Assembly: GCA_015060405.1 (NCBI GenBank)
Contig: SUYN01000002.1
Location: forward strand, 186,001 to 250,000
DNA from: Bacteroidales bacterium
Lineage (GTDB): Bacteria > Bacteroidota > Bacteroidia > Bacteroidales > UBA932
DNA length: 64,000 nt
Direction of reading: 5' to 3'
Positions 18,524 to 29,144 of the stretch are shown one piece after another (positions within the stretch are counted from its first letter, which is position 1; every line of letters begins with the position of its first letter). A program made the translations under genes and the position numbers. The notes beneath the pieces are model-generated. The model ran no database searches, was not told the DNA's origin, and saw nothing but the letters and a program-made list of their open reading frames with translations.

Positions 18524-20518
18524 ATGAACAGACTGATAACCGCATTGATGGCTTTGCTCATCACAGCAGCTGCATATGCTGCGCCGAAGAATTATGAACT
18601 TTCATCTCCTGACGGACGCCTTAAGGTGACCGTCCAGGCCGGTGATGGCCTTTCGTACAGCATCGTACACGGGGACGACCAGATAATGAAGGATTCACAT
18701 ATAGGAATGTATATGACCGACGGCACCGTTTTCGGCGGCGTCCAGCCGGTGAGGAAGATAAGCCGCAGAAGCGTCAGCCAGACCATCCCTGCCGTCATGT
18801 ACAAGAAGGCTCAGGTAAAGGACGAGTTCAACGAGATTACGCTGAAGTTCAAGAACTTCTCCCTGATCTTCAGGGCCTATGACGATGGAGCAGCCTACAG
18901 GTTCGTTTCTCATCTCAAGGGTCAGTACAATGTCGAGCTTGAGATGGCAGATTTCGGCTTCCCTCAGGATTGGAACATGTGGGCAGCCTATGTGTGTCAG
19001 CACACTGAAACACTTGAGAGCCAGTATTATAACTCATTTGAGAATCAGTATTCATACACACCGCTTTCTGATTGGAACAAGGACAGGCTCGCCTTTCTTC
19101 CCCTTATGGTGGACGGCCCGTCGGGAAAGAAGATAGTCATCACGGAGGCTGACCTGATGAACTATCCGGGAATGTACCTTTATAACAGGGATGAAGATGC
19201 TTCCCTTGAGGCAAGATTCGCTCCATATCCGAAGGAAGTGAAGCAGGGCGGACACAACAACCTCCAGATGGAAGTACAGAGCCGCGAGCCGTACATCGCA
19301 AGATGCGAGGGCGCCGAGGAATTCCCTTGGAGGGTGATCGCCGTTTCGGAGAATGACGTCCAGATGGCGGACAATGACATGGTCTATCGCCTTGCCGCAC
19401 CGTCGGATCCGGCTGCAGACTGGAGCTGGGTGAAGCCGGGAAAGGTTGCCTGGGACTGGTGGAACGCATGGAACCTCTACGGAGTGGATTTCCGTGCGGG
19501 AATCAACAACGAGACCTATGAATATTACATCGATTTCGCCTCAAGGCATGGCATAGAGTACGTCATCCTGGATGAGGGATGGGCTGTCAACATGCAGGCT
19601 GACCTGTTCCAGGTCATTCCGGAAATAGATCTTGAGAGACTTGTGAAATTTGCTGCAGAGCGTAATGTAGGGCTGATCCTCTGGGCCGGCTACTGGGCCT
19701 TTGACCGCGACATGGAGAAGGTCTGCGAGCATTATTCAAAGATGGGAATAAAGGGATTCAAGATCGATTTCATGGATCGTGACGACCAGATCATGGTGGA
19801 CTTTCATCGTCGTGCGGCTGAAACGGCTGCAAGATACGGCATGATGGTGGATTTCCATGGAACCTACAAGCCTACAGGTCTTCACAGGACTTACCCTAAT
19901 GTCGTAAATTATGAGGGTGTGCACGGCCTCGAGCAGATGAAGTGGTCGGATGAAAGCGTCGATCAGGTTACGTATGATGTGACCGTCCCATACATCCGTA
20001 TGATGGCCGGTCCTATGGACTACACCCAGGGAGCTATGAGGAACGCCGCCCGCGGCAATTACCGTCCGGTGAATTCAGAGGCGATGAGCCAGGGTACGCG
20101 TTGCCGTCAGCTCGCAGAATATGTGATCTTCGATTCACCTCTTAACATGCTCTGCGACTCTCCTTCAAACTACATGAAGGAAAAGGAGTGTACAGACTTC
20201 ATCGCAACTGTGCCGGAGATCTGGGACGAGACACGCGGCCTTGACGGAAAGGTTGGCGAATATGTTGCCATAGCACGCCGCAACGGTCAGGTGTGGTATG
20301 TGGGTGCCATGACTGACTGGTCAGCACGTGAACTCACTCTCGACCTGGGATTCCTCCCTGAAGGGGAATATGTCGTGGAACTGTACAGGGATGGTGTGAA
20401 TGCCGATCGTGCTGCCTGCGACTACAGAAAGGAAACCGTTGACCTTCCGGCAGATAGGAAGATTGCTGTAAAAATGGCTCCGGGCGGAGGATGGGCTGCT
20501 AAAATCGTTAAAAAATAA
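18524..20518 (+). CDS. Glycoside hydrolase family 97
   Basis: Secretion signal, YELSSPDGRLKVTV, WDWWNAWNLYGVDF, YVILDEGWA, VMVDFHG-like. Confidence 0.88.
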   Translation: MNRLITALMALLITAAAYAAPKNYELSSPDGRLKVTVQAGDGLSYSIVHGDDQIMKDSHIGMYMTDGTVFGGVQPVRKISRRSVSQTIPAVMYKKAQVKDEFNEITLKFKNFSLIFRAYDDGAAYRFVSHLKGQYNVELEMADFGFPQDWNMWAAYVCQHTETLESQYYNSFENQYSYTPLSDWNKDRLAFLPLMVDGPSGKKIVITEADLMNYPGMYLYNRDEDASLEARFAPYPKEVKQGGHNNLQMEVQSREPYIARCEGAEEFPWRVIAVSENDVQMADNDMVYRLAAPSDPAADWSWVKPGKVAWDWWNAWNLYGVDFRAGINNETYEYYIDFASRHGIEYVILDEGWAVNMQADLFQVIPEIDLERLVKFAAERNVGLILWAGYWAFDRDMEKVCEHYSKMGIKGFKIDFMDRDDQIMVDFHRRAAETAARYGMMVDFHGTYKPTGLHRTYPNVVNYEGVHGLEQMKWSDESVDQVTYDVTVPYIRMMAGPMDYTQGAMRNAARGNYRPVNSEAMSQGTRCRQLAEYVIFDSPLNMLCDSPSNYMKEKECTDFIATVPEIWDETRGLDGKVGEYVAIARRNGQVWYVGAMTDWSARELTLDLGFLPEGEYVVELYRDGVNADRAACDYRKETVDLPADRKIAVKMAPGGGWAAKIVKK

Positions 20519-20598
20519 CGGCATTTGATTAAAAATCATTACCTTTATCGGCTGAAATCTGAAAAATTTAATCAATAACATTTAAAATACTGACAATT

Positions 20599-21972
20599 AT
20601 GGAATTACCTTTTGCAGAATCGTACAAGATCAAGATGGTGGAGCCTCTTCGCAAGAGTACCCGCGAGGAGCGCGAACAGTGGATCAAAGAGGCTGACTAC
20701 AACCTCTTCCAGCTTAAGTCAGATCAGGTATATATCGACTGTCTCACAGACTCAGGTACAGGCGCGATGAGCGACCGTCAGTGGGCTGCTATGATGATGG
20801 GTGACGAGAGCTATGCAGGTTCGTCATCATTCTTCCAGCTCAAGGAGACTATCACAAAGATCACAGGTTTTGAGTATGTAATCCCTACTCACCAGGGTCG
20901 TGCTGCTGAGAACGTGCTCTTCAGCCACCTCGTTACTGCAGGTGCAATCGTTCCAGGTAACTCACACTTCGACACCACAAAGGGTCACATCGAGAGCCGC
21001 AAGGCCTTCGCAGTGGACTGCACGGTAGATGAAGCAAAGGACACCCAGCTTGAGGTTCCTTTCAAGGGTAACGTAGACCCTAAGAAGCTTGAGAAGGTAC
21101 TCGCAGAGAGCGCTGACCTCGTTCCTTTCATCATCGTTACAGTTACAAACAACACTGCAGGTGGACAGCCTGTATCAATGCAGAATCTTCGTGAGGTACG
21201 TGCAATCGCTGACAAGTACGGCAAGCGCGTGATCTTCGACTCTGCACGTTTTGTTGAGAACGCTTACTTCATCCGCACTCGTGAGGAGGGTTATGCAGAC
21301 AAGACCATCAAGGAGATCTGCAAGGAGATGTTCTCACTCGCTGACGGTATGACAATGTCATCAAAGAAGGACGGTCTCGTGAATATGGGTGGTTTCATCG
21401 CTACACGTCACGAGGACTGGTACGAGGGTGCAAAGAGATTCTGTATCCCATTCGAGGGCTTCCTTACTTACGGTGGTATGAACGGTCGTGATATGGCTGC
21501 TCTTGCAGTGGGTCTTGACGAGAACACTGAGCTCGAGACCATCGAGACTCGTATCAGACAGGTACAGTATCTTGCCGCAAAGCTGGATGAGTACGGCATT
21601 CCTTATCAGCGTCCGGTCGGCGGTCACGCCCTCTTCGTGGATGCTGACAAGGTTCTTGACCAGATCCCTAAGGAAGAGTTCCCTGCACAGACACTCGCAA
21701 TCGAGCTTTACATCGAGGCTGGTGTACGTGGTTGCGAGATCGGATATATCCTCGCTGACCGTGATCCTGTGACCCGCGAGAACCGCTTCGGAGGTCTTGA
21801 CCTCCTCCGTCTCTGCATCGCACGCCGTGTCTACACAAACAACCATATGGACGTGATCGCAGCTGCTCTCAAGAACGTTTACGACCGTCGTCACGAGATC
21901 ACACGCGGTGTGAAGATCGTATGGGAGACAGAGCTTATGCGCCACTTCACAGTGAAGCTTGAAAGACTCTAA
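20599..21972 (+). CDS. tnaA: Tryptophanase
   Basis: FAESYKIKMVEPLRKSTREEREQWIKEADYNLFQLKSDQVYIDCLTDSGTGAMSDRQWAAMMMGDESYAGS. Confidence 0.95.
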   Translation: MELPFAESYKIKMVEPLRKSTREEREQWIKEADYNLFQLKSDQVYIDCLTDSGTGAMSDRQWAAMMMGDESYAGSSSFFQLKETITKITGFEYVIPTHQGRAAENVLFSHLVTAGAIVPGNSHFDTTKGHIESRKAFAVDCTVDEAKDTQLEVPFKGNVDPKKLEKVLAESADLVPFIIVTVTNNTAGGQPVSMQNLREVRAIADKYGKRVIFDSARFVENAYFIRTREEGYADKTIKEICKEMFSLADGMTMSSKKDGLVNMGGFIATRHEDWYEGAKRFCIPFEGFLTYGGMNGRDMAALAVGLDENTELETIETRIRQVQYLAAKLDEYGIPYQRPVGGHALFVDADKVLDQIPKEEFPAQTLAIELYIEAGVRGCEIGYILADRDPVTRENRFGGLDLLRLCIARRVYTNNHMDVIAAALKNVYDRRHEITRGVKIVWETELMRHFTVKLERL

Positions 21973-21991
21973 CCTTAATACATATCCATAT

Positions 21992-22024
21992 AAAAACAGA
22001 GGCTTTGATAAGTCTCTGTTTTTA
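21992..22024 (+). terminator. Rho-independent terminator after tnaA
   Basis: AAAAACAGAG...CTCTGTTTTT. Confidence 0.8.
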
Positions 22025-22087
22025 TTTATATTTGCTTGTCTGTCAAATAGAACGCATAACTATAACTACAACTGATAACCCAAACTT

Positions 22088-24073
22088 ATGAATTTCGTAC
22101 AGAAAATCGGCGAGACGTTGAGGTCCATCGATCTCGGCAGCGCCATCGGTGCGTCAGGATTCAAGACGGTCGACCTGGTCATCCTTGTTGTCTATCTTGT
22201 TGTCCTTGTGGCCCTTGGACTCTTTTTGGGCCGCACAAAGAAAGGTGAACAGAAAAGTGCGAACGACTACTTCCTTGCAGGTAACACCCTTACCTGGTGG
22301 GCCGTCGGTGCTTCTCTGATTGCGGCAAACATCTCAGCAGAGCAGTTCATCGGAATGTCCGGAACAGGATTCCGTGACGGTATCGCAACTGCGGCATATG
22401 AGATTATGGCTGCCGTGACCCTTATCGTCATAGGCAAGTTCCTCCTTCCTGTGATGCTCAAGCAGAAGATATTCACTATTCCTCAGTTCCTCAGGGAAAG
22501 GTACAATGACGGCGTAGGCCTTGCCTTTTCTGTACTGTGGCTCTTCCTTTATATATTCGTAAACCTTACTTCTGTTGCCTGGCTTGGCGCCCTTGCCATC
22601 GAGCAGATTCTCGGCCTTCAGGGAGTGTACATCGCTTTGGGAGAGACTATGATTTCGATGAGGATGGTGATTATCGTGGTGCTCTTCATCGTGGCTGGTA
22701 TATATTCTATTTATGGCGGTCTTGCTTCTGTGGCCTGGACTGACGTTATGCAGGTCTTTTTCCTTGTAGGCGGCGGTCTTGTCACAGCCTGGTTCGCCCT
22801 CAAGGCTGCCGGTGATGGTGCAGCTATGGAAGGTCTCAGGAATGTATACACAACCCTCACTACGGGTGAATATGCCAGGGACACCCACTTCCATCTTGTC
22901 ATCCAGCAGTCGCACAATCCGAGCGCTTTTGCAAATGTGCCTGGTATAGTGGCTGTTGTGGGCGCTGTATGGCTTACAAACCTCGGTTACTGGGGCTTCA
23001 ACCAGTACATCATCCAGAAGGGTCTTGCAGCCAAGAGTGTGGATGAGGCTCAGAAGGGTCTTGTCTTCGCCGGCTTCCTCAAGCTCCTGATTCCTTTCAT
23101 CGTGGTGCTTCCGGGTGTGTGCGCTTACTATATGACTCAGCACGCTGACCAGTTTGCGATGCTCCAGGGTTCCATCAATGTCGCTGACGACGCCTATCCT
23201 TGGCTCATCCGCAACTTCGCTCCACCGATTGTCAAGGGCCTTTCATTCGCCGCCCTTACAGCCGCGATCATTTCGTCGCTGGCGTCGATGTTCAACTCGA
23301 CTTCGACCCTCTTTACGATGGATATATATAAGAAATATATCAATCCTCAGGCGGAAGACAGAAAGCTCGTGAATGTAGGTCGTCTCACTTCGCTTGCTGC
23401 TCTGGTGATCGCTGCTGTTGCTGTGAAGCCTCTCCTCGGAGGCCTCGACCAGGCTTTCCAGTACATCCAGGAGTATTCGGGCTTCATCTATCCGGGAATC
23501 ATTGTGGTCTTCGGCCTCGGCCTTCTGTGGAAGCGTGCCTCTACAAAGGCAGCGATCTGGACAGCCATCGCGACCATCCCTCTGGGAATCCTCTTCAAGA
23601 TCTGTCTTGGCGATGTCGCTTTCCAGCTCAGAGCGGGTTACATCTTTATGATACTCGTCACTATGTTCGTGCTGATCTCTTACCTTGACAAGAAATTCAT
23701 CTCTTGCGAACTTCCTGAGCAGAAGGACAAGGACACTATGATCAAGTGGGCAAAGATAATCGGAGGCACAGGTCTGTTCTTCATCGCTATGGCGGCTGTC
23801 GTGACCATTTGGGGTGCTTTCCTTCCTGAGACTGCAACTCCTGAGAACAACTTCATCGCTTATCTCAATGACATAGGTTTCCAGGCATTCTTCTTCTTCG
23901 GTGTCCTTGTGGGCTGCAATGCTGTGTGGCTCTGGTCAGACGCCAATGACAAGAAGATGGATCCTAAGGGTCTTGTCCTTGACCTGAAGCTCTTCCACAC
24001 AAGCAAGGCTTATGCTTGGGGAACTCTCGCGATAGGCGTCATCACTCTTATCCTCTATATAACTCTTTGGTAA
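22088..24073 (+). CDS. Sodium/solute symporter (SSS/SGLT family)
   Basis: [43 protein letters not shown]. Confidence 0.92.
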   Translation: MNFVQKIGETLRSIDLGSAIGASGFKTVDLVILVVYLVVLVALGLFLGRTKKGEQKSANDYFLAGNTLTWWAVGASLIAANISAEQFIGMSGTGFRDGIATAAYEIMAAVTLIVIGKFLLPVMLKQKIFTIPQFLRERYNDGVGLAFSVLWLFLYIFVNLTSVAWLGALAIEQILGLQGVYIALGETMISMRMVIIVVLFIVAGIYSIYGGLASVAWTDVMQVFFLVGGGLVTAWFALKAAGDGAAMEGLRNVYTTLTTGEYARDTHFHLVIQQSHNPSAFANVPGIVAVVGAVWLTNLGYWGFNQYIIQKGLAAKSVDEAQKGLVFAGFLKLLIPFIVVLPGVCAYYMTQHADQFAMLQGSINVADDAYPWLIRNFAPPIVKGLSFAALTAAIISSLASMFNSTSTLFTMDIYKKYINPQAEDRKLVNVGRLTSLAALVIAAVAVKPLLGGLDQAFQYIQEYSGFIYPGIIVVFGLGLLWKRASTKAAIWTAIATIPLGILFKICLGDVAFQLRAGYIFMILVTMFVLISYLDKKFISCELPEQKDKDTMIKWAKIIGGTGLFFIAMAAVVTIWGAFLPETATPENNFIAYLNDIGFQAFFFFGVLVGCNAVWLWSDANDKKMDPKGLVLDLKLFHTSKAYAWGTLAIGVITLILYITLW

Positions 24074-24078
24074 ACACT

Positions 24079-24771
24079 ATGTTGGAAGAACTTAAAGCAA
24101 AGGTCTGCAAGGCCAATCTGGATCTTGTGGGACACGGACTTGTCATCTTCACCTGGGGCAATGTGTCGGCGATTGACCGTGAGACAGGGCTGGTGGTGAT
24201 AAAGCCGAGCGGCGTTTCATATGACAATATGAAGCCATCCGATATGGTGGTAGTCGACCTTGACGGAAACATTGTAGAGGGAGACCTGAACCCTTCGTCT
24301 GACACTCCGACTCATCTTGCCCTGTATCGTGCGTGGCCGGAAATAGGAGGAGTCGTGCACACTCATTCGACTTATGCGACCGCGTGGGCGCAGGCTGGTC
24401 TTGACATACCTAACATAGGTACCACACATTCCGATTACTTCCATAAGGCCATTCCTTGCACTGGGGATATGACAGAGGAAGAGGTCAAGGGTGCATATGA
24501 ACTTGAGACCGGCAATGTGATCGTAAGACGCTTCGTGGGGATGAATCCTTCCCACACTCCGGGTGTTCTCGTGAAGAATCACGGTCCTTTCTCCTGGGGT
24601 AAGGATGCTTCTGACGCGGTTCATAATGCCGTGGTGATGGAGCAGGTCGCTAAGATGGCGTATATCTCCTTCGGCGTCAATCCCGGATTGTCGATGAATG
24701 AACATCTCATAGAGAAGCATTTCAGCCGCAAGCACGGCCCGGATGCGTATTACGGACAGAAAAAGAAATAA
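24079..24771 (+). CDS. araD: L-ribulose-5-phosphate 4-epimerase
   Basis: [48 protein letters not shown]. Confidence 0.93.
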   Translation: MLEELKAKVCKANLDLVGHGLVIFTWGNVSAIDRETGLVVIKPSGVSYDNMKPSDMVVVDLDGNIVEGDLNPSSDTPTHLALYRAWPEIGGVVHTHSTYATAWAQAGLDIPNIGTTHSDYFHKAIPCTGDMTEEEVKGAYELETGNVIVRRFVGMNPSHTPGVLVKNHGPFSWGKDASDAVHNAVVMEQVAKMAYISFGVNPGLSMNEHLIEKHFSRKHGPDAYYGQKKK

Positions 24772-24792
24772 CACTTAAACTTACTTTATATT

Positions 24793-26334
24793 ATGATCAA
24801 GGCATTTGAAAATTACGAAATATGGTTCGTCACAGGAGCGCAGCTTCTGTATGGCGGCGACGCAGTTGTGCAGGTGGACGGCCACTCTTGTGCAATGGTT
24901 GAGGGAATGAACGCTTCCGGCATTCTTCCTGTCAAGGTTGTCTATAAAGGTACAGCCAACTCTTCCAATGAGGTGGCGGACATAATGAGTGCGGCAGAGG
25001 CAGACAAGAAATGCGTCGGTGTGATCACCTGGATGCACACTTTCTCTCCTGCAAAGATGTGGATACACGGAATGCAGAAGCTCCGCAAGCCTCTCCTTCA
25101 TTTCCACACTCAGTACAACGAGGAGATTCCTTGGGAGACTATGGATATGGACTTTATGAACCTCAACCAGAGTGCCCACGGAGACCGTGAGTTCGGTCAC
25201 ATCCTTGCACGTATGCGCAAGAACCACAAGACAGTGGTGGGCTACTGGAAGGATCCTAAGACCTTGGAGCACATAGCAGTGTGGCAGAGGGTTGCAGCTG
25301 CGTGGGCTGACTCTCAGGATATGAGGATAATCCGTTTCGGAGACCAGATGAACAACGTGGCTGTAACCGACGGAGATAAGGTCGAGGCTGAGATGCGCTT
25401 CGGCTATCACGTGGATTATATGCCTTTCAGCGAGGTTATGACCTATTTCGACAAGGTCGAGGATAAGGATGTCGATGACCTCGTGGCTGTGTATTTTTCT
25501 GAATATGACCACGCTCCGGAGCTTGAGGACAAGGCGTCAGAAGGCTATAGGAAAGTGTGGAACTCAGCAAAGGCCGAGCTTACCCTCCGAGCTGTCCTTA
25601 AAGACAAGAAGGCAAAGGCTTTCACTACCAACTTCGATGATCTGGGCGATGTGAATGTCAATGAGACAGGCCGTGGCTTCGACCAGATTCCTGGTCTTGC
25701 TTCTCAGCGACTTATGGTCGAGGGATATGGCTTCGGAGCTGAGGGCGACTGGAAATCGGCAGCGCTTTGCCGTACAGTGTGGTTTATGAGCCAGGGACTT
25801 CCTAAGGGATGTTCGTTCCTTGAGGACTACACCCTCCATTTCGACGGAGAACAGTCGGCTATCCTTCAGGCGCATATGCTTGAAATCTGTCCTCTCATTG
25901 CAGATGCAAGGCCTAAGCTTGAGGTCCATCATCTGGGAATCGGAGTACGCAAGGAGCAGACCGCACGTCTGGTGTTCACCAGCAAGACAGGCGACGGAGT
26001 CGCAGCTACTGTCGTGGATATGGGAGGCCGTTTCCGCCTCATAGTCAATGAGGTGAGATGCATAGAGTCAAAACCTCTTCCAAAACTCCCTGTCGCTTCC
26101 GCTCTGTGGATCCCTAAGCCTAATTTCGAGATCGGTGCAGGCGCGTGGATAATGGCCGGCGGTACTCACCATTCGTGCTTCTCTTACGACCTTACACCGG
26201 AGTACTGGGAGGATTATGCGGAAATCGCAGACATCGAGATGCTCCTGATCAACGATGATACTACCATCCCGAACTTCAAGAGGGATCTCAGGATCAACGA
26301 GATATATTATATGTTGAATAAAGCCCTCAAATAG
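24793..26334 (+). CDS. araA: L-arabinose isomerase
   Basis: YEIWFVTGAQLLYGGDAVVQV; ITWMHTFSPAKMWI; FHTQYNEEIPW. Confidence 0.97.
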   Translation: MIKAFENYEIWFVTGAQLLYGGDAVVQVDGHSCAMVEGMNASGILPVKVVYKGTANSSNEVADIMSAAEADKKCVGVITWMHTFSPAKMWIHGMQKLRKPLLHFHTQYNEEIPWETMDMDFMNLNQSAHGDREFGHILARMRKNHKTVVGYWKDPKTLEHIAVWQRVAAAWADSQDMRIIRFGDQMNNVAVTDGDKVEAEMRFGYHVDYMPFSEVMTYFDKVEDKDVDDLVAVYFSEYDHAPELEDKASEGYRKVWNSAKAELTLRAVLKDKKAKAFTTNFDDLGDVNVNETGRGFDQIPGLASQRLMVEGYGFGAEGDWKSAALCRTVWFMSQGLPKGCSFLEDYTLHFDGEQSAILQAHMLEICPLIADARPKLEVHHLGIGVRKEQTARLVFTSKTGDGVAATVVDMGGRFRLIVNEVRCIESKPLPKLPVASALWIPKPNFEIGAGAWIMAGGTHHSCFSYDLTPEYWEDYAEIADIEMLLINDDTTIPNFKRDLRINEIYYMLNKALK

Positions 26335-26336
26335 TT

Positions 26337-27986
26337 ATGGATCCGAATAAATATGTGATAGGTCTTGACTATGGAACCGACTCGGCCAGGGCACTCGTGG
26401 TCGAGGTGGCTACCGGCAGGACCGTGGCGACTTCAGTGAAGTACTATCCGCGCTGGAAGAAGGGACTTTACTGCACTCCGCTTGAAAACAAATGGCGTCA
26501 GCATCCACTTGACTACATCGAGGTGCTGGAAGATAGCGTCAAGGAGGCTCTTTCGCTCTGTCCTGCAGGAACTGCAGAGAACGTCATCGGTATATCATTC
26601 GACACTACCGGCTCGACTCCGGCCTTTGTGGATGAGACCGGTGCTCCTCTTGCTCTGAAGCCTGAGTTTGCGGAAAACCCTAATGCGATGTTCGTTCTCT
26701 GGAAGGACCACACTGCAGTCAAGGAGGCTGCGGAGATCAACGAAGCCTGCCATAAGGAAGGCGCCGTTGATTACACAGCCTACGAAGGAGGCATATATTC
26801 TTCAGAATGGTGGTGGGCAAAGATCCTGCACGTTCTTCGTGAGGATGAGGCTGTGCGCAAGGCTGCATATTCAGTGGTAGAGCACTGCGACTGGATGCCT
26901 GCACTCATTACTGGAGTCAAATCTTCTAAGGAGATTGTTCGTGGAAGATGTTCGGCAGGACACAAGATGATGTGGCACGAGAAATGGGGCGGACTTCCTC
27001 CTCAGGAGTTCCTTTCAAGCCTTGATCCTCTTCTTGACGGCTACCGCGACAGACTCTTTACACAGACTCATACAGCAGACAAGGCTGTTGGCAAGCTTTC
27101 ACAGGAATGGGCCGACAGACTTGGACTTACAACAGATGTTGTTGTGGGAGTCGGAGCGTTTGACTGCCATATGGGTGCAATCGGAGCAAACATCAGCGAA
27201 CATACATTCGTGAGAATCATCGGTACCTCTACCTGCGACATTATGGTTGCTTCGAAGGAGGAGATCGGTGACAAGCTCATCAAGGGAATATGCGGACAGG
27301 TGGATGGCTCTGTCATTCCGGGTATGATAGGTCTTGAAGCAGGTCAGTCTGCCTTCGGTGATGTCTATGCCTGGTTCCGCCGCGTGCTTGAATGGCCGAT
27401 CAGGAATGTTTCAGGTCTTGAAGGAGAGGCTCTTGAGAAGGCTTGTGATGCGATTATTCCGGGATTGACCAGGGAGGCGGAGGCGATGAGGCCAGGCGAG
27501 AGCGCAGTTCTTGCGCTCGACTGGATGAATGGCCGCCGTACGCCTGATGCAAACCAGCTTCTGCAGGGTGCGATCTCGGGACTGTCTCTTGGAACATCTG
27601 CTCCTATGATATTCAGAGCACTTGTGGAGGCTACCGCATACGGTTCGAAGGCCATTGTGGAGAGGTTCCGTCGTGAGGGTGTGAGGATAGACAGCATCAT
27701 AGGCATTGGAGGTATAGCTCTCAAGTCTCCTTTTGTAATGCAGACCCTCAGTGATGTCCTCAATATGCCTATCAAGGTCTGCAACACCGACCAGGCCTGT
27801 GCACTTGGTGCAGCGATGTGTGCGGCCACAGCAGCCGGAGCCTATCCGTCTGTCGAGGCGGCAAGAGATGCAATGAACTCAGGCTTCGCACACGAATACC
27901 AGCCGATAGCAGAGAATGTAGCCATATATGAAGAACTCTATAAGGACTATGTCGCTTTCGGTGAATATGTGGAATCTCATATATAA
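26337..27986 (+). CDS. araB: Ribulokinase
   Basis: YVIGLDYGTDSARALVVEVATGR; IIGTSTCDIMV; ALDWMNGRRTPDANQLLQG. Confidence 0.95.
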   Translation: MDPNKYVIGLDYGTDSARALVVEVATGRTVATSVKYYPRWKKGLYCTPLENKWRQHPLDYIEVLEDSVKEALSLCPAGTAENVIGISFDTTGSTPAFVDETGAPLALKPEFAENPNAMFVLWKDHTAVKEAAEINEACHKEGAVDYTAYEGGIYSSEWWWAKILHVLREDEAVRKAAYSVVEHCDWMPALITGVKSSKEIVRGRCSAGHKMMWHEKWGGLPPQEFLSSLDPLLDGYRDRLFTQTHTADKAVGKLSQEWADRLGLTTDVVVGVGAFDCHMGAIGANISEHTFVRIIGTSTCDIMVASKEEIGDKLIKGICGQVDGSVIPGMIGLEAGQSAFGDVYAWFRRVLEWPIRNVSGLEGEALEKACDAIIPGLTREAEAMRPGESAVLALDWMNGRRTPDANQLLQGAISGLSLGTSAPMIFRALVEATAYGSKAIVERFRREGVRIDSIIGIGGIALKSPFVMQTLSDVLNMPIKVCNTDQACALGAAMCAATAAGAYPSVEAARDAMNSGFAHEYQPIAENVAIYEELYKDYVAFGEYVESHI

Positions 27987-27997
27987 ATGAAACCCTT

Positions 27998-29131
27998 ATG
28001 AAAAGAATATGTAAGACAATGGCAGCTGCCGTTCTTGCGGCCTTCGCCATATCTTGTTCCAGTGATTCTTCATTGACCCTTTCGGGCCTTGATCCTCAGA
28101 ACTTTGTCGCAGAAAAGGACGGTAAGACGACAGCGCTCTACACACTTAAGAATGCAGCCGGAATGGAGGTCTGCGTGACCAACTTCGGTGGCCGACTCGT
28201 GTCTGTGATGGCTCCCGACAAGGACGGAAATATGGTGGATGTCATCCTCGGATTTGACAATATCAACGACTATATGACCAAGCCGAGCGACTTCGGTGCT
28301 TCAATCGGACGTTATGCCAACCGTATAGCCGGAGGTAAGTTCGAACTTGACGGACAGACCGTCACTCTTGATCAGAATGACGGCCCGAACTGTCTCCACG
28401 GCGGTGCCGAGGGCTGGCAGTATCAGGTTTATGAAGCAGAGCAGCTTGATCCTCAGACACTCAAGCTCACTATCTCTGATCCAGACGGGCATATGGGCTT
28501 CCTTGGTAATGTGACAGCGGTCGTGACATATAAACTTACAGATGACAATGCAATCGACATCCTGTTCAGCGGCACCACAGACGCACCGACCGTGCTCAGC
28601 ATGACAAACCATGCCTACTTCAACCTCTCCGGAGACCATTCTCTTGAGGGAACAGACCAGGTGCTTTATGTCAATGCGGACTGTTTCACGCCGGCTGACG
28701 CTCTTCTCATTCCGACCGGAGAATTTGTTCCGGTTGAGGGAACGCCTATGGACTTCCGCACTCCTAAGGCAGTGGCCCAGGACATTGAGGCTGATTACGA
28801 ACAGCTCCGTCTCGGCAACGGATATGACCACAACTGGGTGCTCAACACCGCAGGGGACGACACTGTAGCGGCATTCTCTCTCTATTCGCCGGTTACAGGC
28901 ATTTATATGGAAGGTTTCACCGATCAGCCTGGCGTGCAGGTCTACTCAGGCAATTTCCTTACAGGCAAGGTGGCGGGAAAGCACGGCATCCTCTACCCTC
29001 GCAGGGCATCCGTATGTCTTGAAACCCAGCTCTTCCCTGATTCGCCTAACCATCCGGAATGGCCTTCGGCAACCCTCCGCCCGGGAGAAACCTATACTCA
29101 CCATTGCGTGTACAAGTTTTCAGTGAAATAA
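27998..29131 (+). CDS. Aldose 1-epimerase lipoprotein
   Basis: Lipobox AFAISCSS; IGRYANRIAGGKFELDGQTVTLDQNDGPNCLHGG. Confidence 0.9.
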   Translation: MKRICKTMAAAVLAAFAISCSSDSSLTLSGLDPQNFVAEKDGKTTALYTLKNAAGMEVCVTNFGGRLVSVMAPDKDGNMVDVILGFDNINDYMTKPSDFGASIGRYANRIAGGKFELDGQTVTLDQNDGPNCLHGGAEGWQYQVYEAEQLDPQTLKLTISDPDGHMGFLGNVTAVVTYKLTDDNAIDILFSGTTDAPTVLSMTNHAYFNLSGDHSLEGTDQVLYVNADCFTPADALLIPTGEFVPVEGTPMDFRTPKAVAQDIEADYEQLRLGNGYDHNWVLNTAGDDTVAAFSLYSPVTGIYMEGFTDQPGVQVYSGNFLTGKVAGKHGILYPRRASVCLETQLFPDSPNHPEWPSATLRPGETYTHHCVYKFSVK

Positions 29132-29144
29132 GGAGATTGCCGGT